The notes beneath the pieces were generated by a model. That model was given only the letters and a program-made list of their open reading frames with translations, ran no database searches and was not told the DNA's origin. From Cristatella mucedo (Eukaryota; Bryozoa; Phylactolaemata; Cristatellidae), in the NCBI GenBank assembly GCA_009760855.2, contig WPIO01000107.1:1117001-1181000 (forward strand): a stretch of 64,000 nucleotides of DNA, given 5' to 3'. This document shows, piece by piece, positions 58,636 to 64,000 of this stretch. Position numbers and translations under genes: made by a program. Position 1 is the stretch's first letter; each line of letters begins with the position of its first letter.

Positions 58636-58733
58636 TTGAACGGTTGCACTTCCAACGTGAAGTTCGTTTGCGTTGTGAAAATATTGCTTGTGTTGAATGA
58701 TATCTGGCCCATTCGGGCAATTCAAACTGTCGA
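58636..58733 (-). CDS. Domain D1, exon 1 (CTHRC1-like module)
   Basis: A 98-nt exon between the acceptor tttgtttcag and the donor CAA|GTAAGG. Two bases complete a split codon, then 32 codons follow, starting DSLNCPNGPDII, and end in phase 0. The same exon in D2 has the same length, the same phases and a cysteine near its start. Its place just before the exon with the KLRS-type motif corresponds to the segment of CTHRC1 around the first cysteines of the globular domain. Identity in this exon class is low, so the call rests on length, phase, the cysteine and position. I found no upstream exon within the window. Confidence 0.6.
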
Positions 58734-60149
58734 CTGAAACAAATCTATATGCTATTAGAGCCATGCAAAATTAATCCCATTTAGTTGCCTGTTTTCTCTT
58801 TATACGTGCAAGCTTGCTTGATACGAAACCCTGTCATGTGCGTTTATAACTTCTTTTGATCAAGGCCTCAACATTTTCTATTTTAATGAGATCTACTATC
58901 ATCAGCTGAGCCTTGCAGTGACAATTAAAAATCAGGGTTGCAACATAAATTCAAATATAACACAGATTAACAAATAATAATGTCTGTCCTAAAGACTGCT
59001 TGATAACGTCACTGCCGTTGCGCCATAATGAATTATTTCTCATTAAGTTAATGTGTTCTTAGCTTGCGGAAATATTTGAAGAAAGTGAGACATGACCTGA
59101 AATTGTGTACTAGGTAAACTAAAATTCACTATGACTGTAATTTTTATGGTGTCTTATACAGCAACAACTCTCGAGACAAAGAACTTTTCTTATCGCGTAA
59201 TCATGACCTCAATACCTTAGACCACACGTCCTTTGATTGACACCAGACCTTAAATTTTCTATAGCATTAGAATGCTGCATTATCCCGTCTATAATTTATT
59301 TTATATAGCCTATACCTGCCTGAATGTTGACGATCATGAATCAGCTATTCAAAAAGCTTAAATTTGAAGTTTTTGGTTGCTGATGTACTCGGCATCAAAC
59401 TGGTCAGTTTGAGTTTCAGATGAATTGCACACTCCCACTGAGGCATCACACTCACATCACACACATCATCACACACATCACACTTGCCTATCTTTGACCG
59501 CGGAAATCAGGGCTCAAAGCAAGCTAGAAAGAAAGCAATAAATTATGCTCTCAACTCACATTCAATCTGAGGCCGTTAAAAACCATTGCTTGCACTACAT
59601 AAAACTTTGCACTTAAACTTGCACCTATTGACCTCATCTTAAAGCTCAACTGGTAAACAAAGACTACAACCATCTTGTGTCCATGCCTATATCTTATGTA
59701 AAGATTCCATTGGTTGCTCTATCTCAGCTTAATCGAAGGAATAATTGTATCCTTATCGGTAGGTTGGTCGTAGCGTGACTACGAAAGGCAGTCGTCCTTA
59801 CGCTCTGGAGAAGTCAAGGCAAGACAGGTAGAGCTTGAGCAGTCTCAACTTTGCCTCTAAACTTCACATGATATTGAACACAGTGTAATCAAAGGGCTAG
59901 CCTTGCTCATTCTTATATCAAAACTGCAAGCCAGGCTTTAATTTTTACGTTGACATTATGGAAATTTTGCTTATCTGAGAGTGTATAGAGATTTGCCTCA
60001 TAATTCAGACCCAAACAATCTAATAATAAATGGGAGCAGAGCGGCAACACGAGGCTCACAAGCTGACACACATTAATTAACAAAGCTGCTTACAGACGCG
60101 AGCCCATGCATGCACATACACACGTATTTTCTTAAAAATCCCCTAGTGC
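58734..60149. other. Region upstream of D1 exon 1
   Basis: I searched the minus strand for an earlier module exon, collagen Gly-X-Y codons or a signal peptide and saw none. A short CACATCA-type repeat lies at about 59,440-59,486. Confidence 0.45.
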
Positions 60150-60672
60150 CGCCATGGCTTGGCTCTTTCGTACCCAGCTGAAATGCTGCATTAGTTTCAG
60201 CCTCTTGGTGCCCTCAGGTCCTGTTTGGACAATAAATTAGCGTTTCCAGTCCTTTGATGTATCTCAACCGGTGCTCCTAGATATTTCGGCAGCTTAGACT
60301 TCAATTGCATCCTTTCCGTCATTATTTGCAAAATGCTAATATTGCTTAAGCTCTAATCTCAGTAAAAAATGTCTCTGGCCATAGTATTAAACTTACAGAG
60401 GTCAGCCAAGTTTATTCCTGGGTTATATTGATGTTTAGTAATGTTAGATGGATTTATATTTTTTAGTTATATTTCTTATATTCTTTTACATGAGTTTGTT
60501 AAATGTATGTCAACATGCTAAGGTCAAATAAATAATTAGCAATAAACGGTCTATTATAATTATGCGTACCAAAAGCCACTTAGGCTGTGATTATGCTATA
60601 CAAAACTCTCTGTGTAAGACCCACATAGTCTTTATGGCTTTTTAGAGTTACAGACGGAGATACATTACATGA
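60150..60672 (+). mobile_element. L2-A LINE remnant with unrelated middle
   Basis: 60,150-60,262 matches the region around SYLAELLHQFQP to DNKLAV, and 60,563-60,672 matches the last 110 bp (gcgtaccaaaagccacttag to cagacggagatacattacat). The middle part (60,263-60,562) does not match L2-A and is probably replaced or inserted DNA. Confidence 0.65.
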
Positions 60673-62033
60673 GGGCGATTGTTTGTTTAGGGTAAACAGG
60701 AGAGTTCAACGGAAGTTCTTAAGACTTGCTGAAATTTGACCTAGGGGAAACTAATGACATCAGGGACACTTGACAATTGCTCAGTTTGAAATTAATACCT
60801 GACGAAAACCTTCAGCACTAAAATCTCGTAGAGCCCACGTGGACTGAATTCGCTTTTCTCAAAAGAATAAATTTTCCAGCTCGTTGTATTCGTTCACGCT
60901 CTCTGTCTTGGTATCATGTAAAAATCACAAGATCATTCGGACCACAATGTAAAAGAGTGATGGGAAATTTATTTCCGGATGCGATGGAGTGTTTACGTTT
61001 AGTGTCGCACAATTATTCTCTTAGTTTAAAAATGCATAATCTAGTCTTTGCCACTGAATTGGCTAAGTTCGATCCGTGAATTCATTCTTATACGGACATG
61101 CTTGTGTGTTGATACCTCTCTGCCATCATATAGGTCTAACTTTCTAAAATACCTTGAAAAATTCACTGTCGTTGCCCTTGGGGTTAAAGACACTTGAACT
61201 TAGCAATCCAATTCAAGAGTTAGAGCAGTATAGCAAGCAATACCTTATTGCCCACTGCAAGTAGCCGACCGTCAAGCTAAGACGGCAGCAAACTTTATTA
61301 AACTGAGTGACAGTACATTCACAGCCGGTATCCTTGCTAACTATTACCAAAACCTATTTTGTTTGCTCACAAATTAAAAGTCAGCCCAGCCCTAAAATTA
61401 GCATACTAGTACTAACTCACAAATATACCATAGGTGATGAACTGAATTGGATTCCTGGCATACTATTACTCACTTCAGTTGAATCAATAATTAAGGTTTA
61501 TCTATAAGCTTCTTGCTAAGCATGCCAGAGCTAATAAGTACAATACTTTAGCCGGAATAATGCGCGAAGTGTGCAAGCAATTATTTCGATAGGTTGCTAG
61601 GATGTTGGGCTCGTAACATGCACTCAATCACACAATCAATTGAGCATGACAAGCACGCATTGGTAAAAAACTTGTAGCGATTCAATGAGGAAAAGTGAAA
61701 GTTGACGGAACAGATGGGTGCTTCATTGAGACTTATGCGATGCAAAGAAATCGCACCTAAGTCCGCCTCGGAACTTACGTCCAGGTCAAGTGGGGTAGTT
61801 GCCTCCAGCAGTTACCTGCCTCCAGGAGTCCTTTGGGGCCAAACAATGGCTGAGTAAGTAAGCAGAGCGTTGCAGTGCCGAAAGTGTCTTCTTGAAGGAA
61901 AGAACTCTGAGGTACCGACGCACTTTAAGTGGAAGGTGGCAAGGCTCATGTATGACAAGTTGCTCTTAGTCTTAGCCCAGCGATAGGGTGCTTCTTCTAA
62001 CACATTTGCATCTTTATGTGTTGAATACTAATT
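60673..62033. other. Unassigned sequence
   Basis: A GC-richer block at about 61,740-62,000 carries a minus-strand 63-codon frame with no family I recognise. It directly precedes SINE2 and may be a repeat. Confidence 0.35.
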
Positions 62034-62035
62034 AG

Positions 62036-62200
62036 GGCCGTGATAGCCCCGGAGTTAAGGTGCTCGCTTTTTACGACCAAGGTCATTTGTTCAAGTCCTG
62101 CAGTCGGCAATCACCTGTTGCCCATGCAAGAGATGGTTATAGCCGCTAAGGATTCTCTGTCGCTAGAGAAATGATGCACCTGAGTCAGCTAACTTTTAAT
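62036..62200 (+). mobile_element. SINE2 copy, diverged
   Basis: ccccggagttaaggtgctcg (A-box side), ttgttcaagtcctgcagtcg (B-box side), gcaatcacctgttgcccatg, tagccgctaaggattctctg, tcgctagagaaatgatgcac. The order agrees with the other SINE2 copies. Confidence 0.7.
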
Positions 62201-63304
62201 TTCTCAACTCGAATTTCAGCAGCTCACTGGGAGCAATACTTCTGATCTTATATGATCCGTTCTTGAAATCTTGCTAGGATGATCCCAAGTACATTAGTTT
62301 TATAAAACAAGAGCTGCTGTCTCTCACAAATATGATCAGAAACATGTGTAAATAAGTAATTATTAAATTATGTAATTAAAAATATCTACGACAGAGTTTG
62401 CTTAAAAGCCACTAACAAAGCCAGCCTAGCGATTGCATTGTTCAAATTCATATGGAACTAAGCATTGCAGCTTGCTAGATATGTTACCTTCAACTGGCAT
62501 TACACCTTGCATGTTGTACTTATCATAATGATAGTTATACAAGTAGAAGTTCTATGTAGTTTAAATATGTGATAGTAAGAGAGCAGGTTAATATGGATAG
62601 CGACAACGTGCATATTATCAGTATTAATAGGTATTCTAAGGACGCTTCAGAATGACTCAGCCAATGCTGGCAAAATCGGGTCGGTTTTTAGCTTCGTTTT
62701 AGATATCGCGGTGATGAATTTTACGAAATCATTTGGAAATGACTTTTAGGACATTGATGGCGTGCAAAATAAAAGCGTGTTATTTAATTTGTGTAAATTG
62801 GGTTACAAATACACTTAAACAGATTTTGTCTACGCTTAATATTAAAGTATTTTGTTTATAAATGCCAGAGGAAAGTGATTTAGGGGGGTAAAGTGAAACT
62901 AGGGTAAAATAGAACCTCTACTAATCAATCAGAAAATGTTTACTGCCTTCCATTCGCACAAGCTACCTGCATGTACTCTAACGAATCTGGGAAAGATTAG
63001 ACATTCTGCAAGTCCATATAGAAATGGCTTGCTGATGCAGCTGTGTGCCAATTAAATAAAAATGACTGGTTATAGTATTCTCTGCCATAGCATCTCAAGA
63101 ACGGTGAAAACAAATTTTGAAAAGTTATGCGCCTAGAGCAGATACCTTGAATATCCTATTCTGGAAATCTTAACCAGTTTTCGTTGGCGATAAACATGTA
63201 AGCACACAATTATCTCACAGGATTCAACAAAAGAGAACGAAGAGTGTGGCCACTGACACCAGTGCTAGATGATGTGTCCTAATAACGAATTATTGAACAG
63301 TGAT
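62201..63304. other. Unassigned sequence
   Basis: No coding or repeat signal recognised. Confidence 0.4.
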
Positions 63305-64000
63305 AATAAATAATATTAATAATAATAGTAATATTTTTATATAGCCCCCTTACATAACTCAATCTCTTTCTAGGCACTTTAAATTTGCTGCAAACGAAGC
63401 AAGATCGAGTGGCTAATGTCCCATGCTCAATAAATAACAAGACTAACACATTTAGGGGTGACATGCATAGGGTCAGCATGCAAGAATGGCTAGTGGCAGC
63501 ATACGCAGTGTCAGCATACATTTGCACATAAAGGAAAAATCACAGGGCCCACTAAATGTTTTGATAAATAGATGCGTTTTTAGTAAATGCGGTCAAGTCA
63601 GGTGTTGTCTCTCCAAAGGATTTGAGGTTGGTACAAAGTATAGGTAAACGTTTAGATTCCTAAAAGAGGGTCGCACGATGCTTAGCTGGTCGGGGTAGAC
63701 CTGATAGGTTGGCTGGAGGCAAGGAATGAAGGAACTAAAAATTGGGTGCCAAAACCTTGAAGTCGATGCGTTGCTTGACTAGGAGCCAAAGAGGTCGGCA
63801 AAAAGTAGTGGGATGTGGCAATTTTAAGCTCACGACAGACAAGCCTAGCTGCAGAGGTTTGCACTAGCTTCAAGAGCCTGACTGCAGAGGCCAATAGACA
63901 AGCAAGTGGTAAATGCTGCCAACAGAACTGTTTGCAGAACAAAAAGAGAAACATAACAGAAGAAATCATGCCTGAGATGATTCATTCAACCAACGTTAAG
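63305..64000 (-). mobile_element. L2-B LINE, reverse, running off the right edge
   Basis: Minus strand: KLVQTSAARLVCRELK and the degenerate thumb, then the 3' UTR (gggtcagcatgcaagaatgg side) and an aataatattaat tail side at 63,310. The 5' end lies at or beyond 64,000. Confidence 0.8.

Larger units (their letters stand above)
735..58733 (-). other. Giant gene with tandem CTHRC1-like domains (gene span within window)
   Basis: Nine minus-strand exons with good acceptors and donors chain into one open reading frame when the intervening DNA is removed. They form three repeats of a domain resembling the C-terminal globular part of CTHRC1, a secreted extracellular-matrix protein with a C1q/TNF-like fold. 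D1 exons total 459 nt and D2 exons 477 nt, both multiples of three. Each module starts with two bases completing a codon and ends one base into a codon, so modules join in frame. All module junctions I can read create a valine codon. Introns range from about 2 to 12 kb and hold most of the LINEs and SINEs. No start codon, signal peptide or collagen Gly-X-Y segment is seen, so the N-terminus lies beyond 58,733. The last module runs off the left edge. The alternative is three neighbouring paralogous genes whose first exons I missed. Confidence 0.7.

Noticed and set aside
58734-64000. Further upstream modules, signal peptide or collagen Gly-X-Y exon
   Set aside because: Searched by eye on the minus strand for E-G-x-C-x-G, FNG-E-C and repeated glycine codons; none found.
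1-64000. CRISPR array, operon, prophage, integron or other prokaryotic system
   Set aside because: No regularly spaced direct repeats with unique spacers and no prokaryotic gene organisation; splice sites, LINEs and SINEs mark a eukaryotic genome.

Overview
This is an AT-rich piece of an animal (invertebrate-like) nuclear genome. There are no operons, ribosome binding sites or long uninterrupted genes. It holds small exons with good splice signals, separated by kilobases of intron packed with non-LTR retrotransposon fragments, tRNA-derived SINEs and microsatellites. The sequence alone does not give the species. Repeated CTHRC1-like extracellular domains and L2-type LINEs suit a cnidarian, sponge or other invertebrate, but that is inference.

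Main finding: the minus strand carries nine short exons (58,733 down to 735) whose products resemble the C-terminal globular domain of CTHRC1 (collagen triple helix repeat containing 1). They fall into three consecutive modules. D1 is exons 58,733-58,636, 56,502-56,289 and 45,374-45,228. D2 is exons 41,728-41,631, 36,424-36,324, 33,517-33,411 and 22,922-22,752. D3 is exons 10,665-10,562 and 939-735, and continues beyond the left edge. Every junction is phase-compatible. D1 and D2 sum to 459 and 477 nt (153 and 159 codons), and each module begins and ends in the same intron phase. The simplest reading is one giant gene encoding a secreted or cell-surface protein with at least three tandem CTHRC1-like domains. 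No collagen Gly-X-Y exon, signal peptide or start exon is visible; these would lie to the right of the window, if they exist.

The rest is mostly repeats. Two LINE families of the L2/CR1 type are present. L2-A ends in a short ACATT-type tail and has two nearly full-length but broken copies at 5,807-9,028 and 38,118-41,337. L2-B ends in an (ATT)n tail and has many 5'-truncated copies. Two tRNA-derived SINE families occur. SINE1 has a 3' end resembling that of L2-B; SINE2 has a near-perfect Pol III B box. Several insertions are nested, which gives a relative chronology. About two thirds of the LINE pieces lie antisense to the host gene.

Two strong hairpins (34,541-34,617 and 12,044-12,085) and several microsatellites are noted. 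Stretches between these features show nothing I can recognise and are listed as such.
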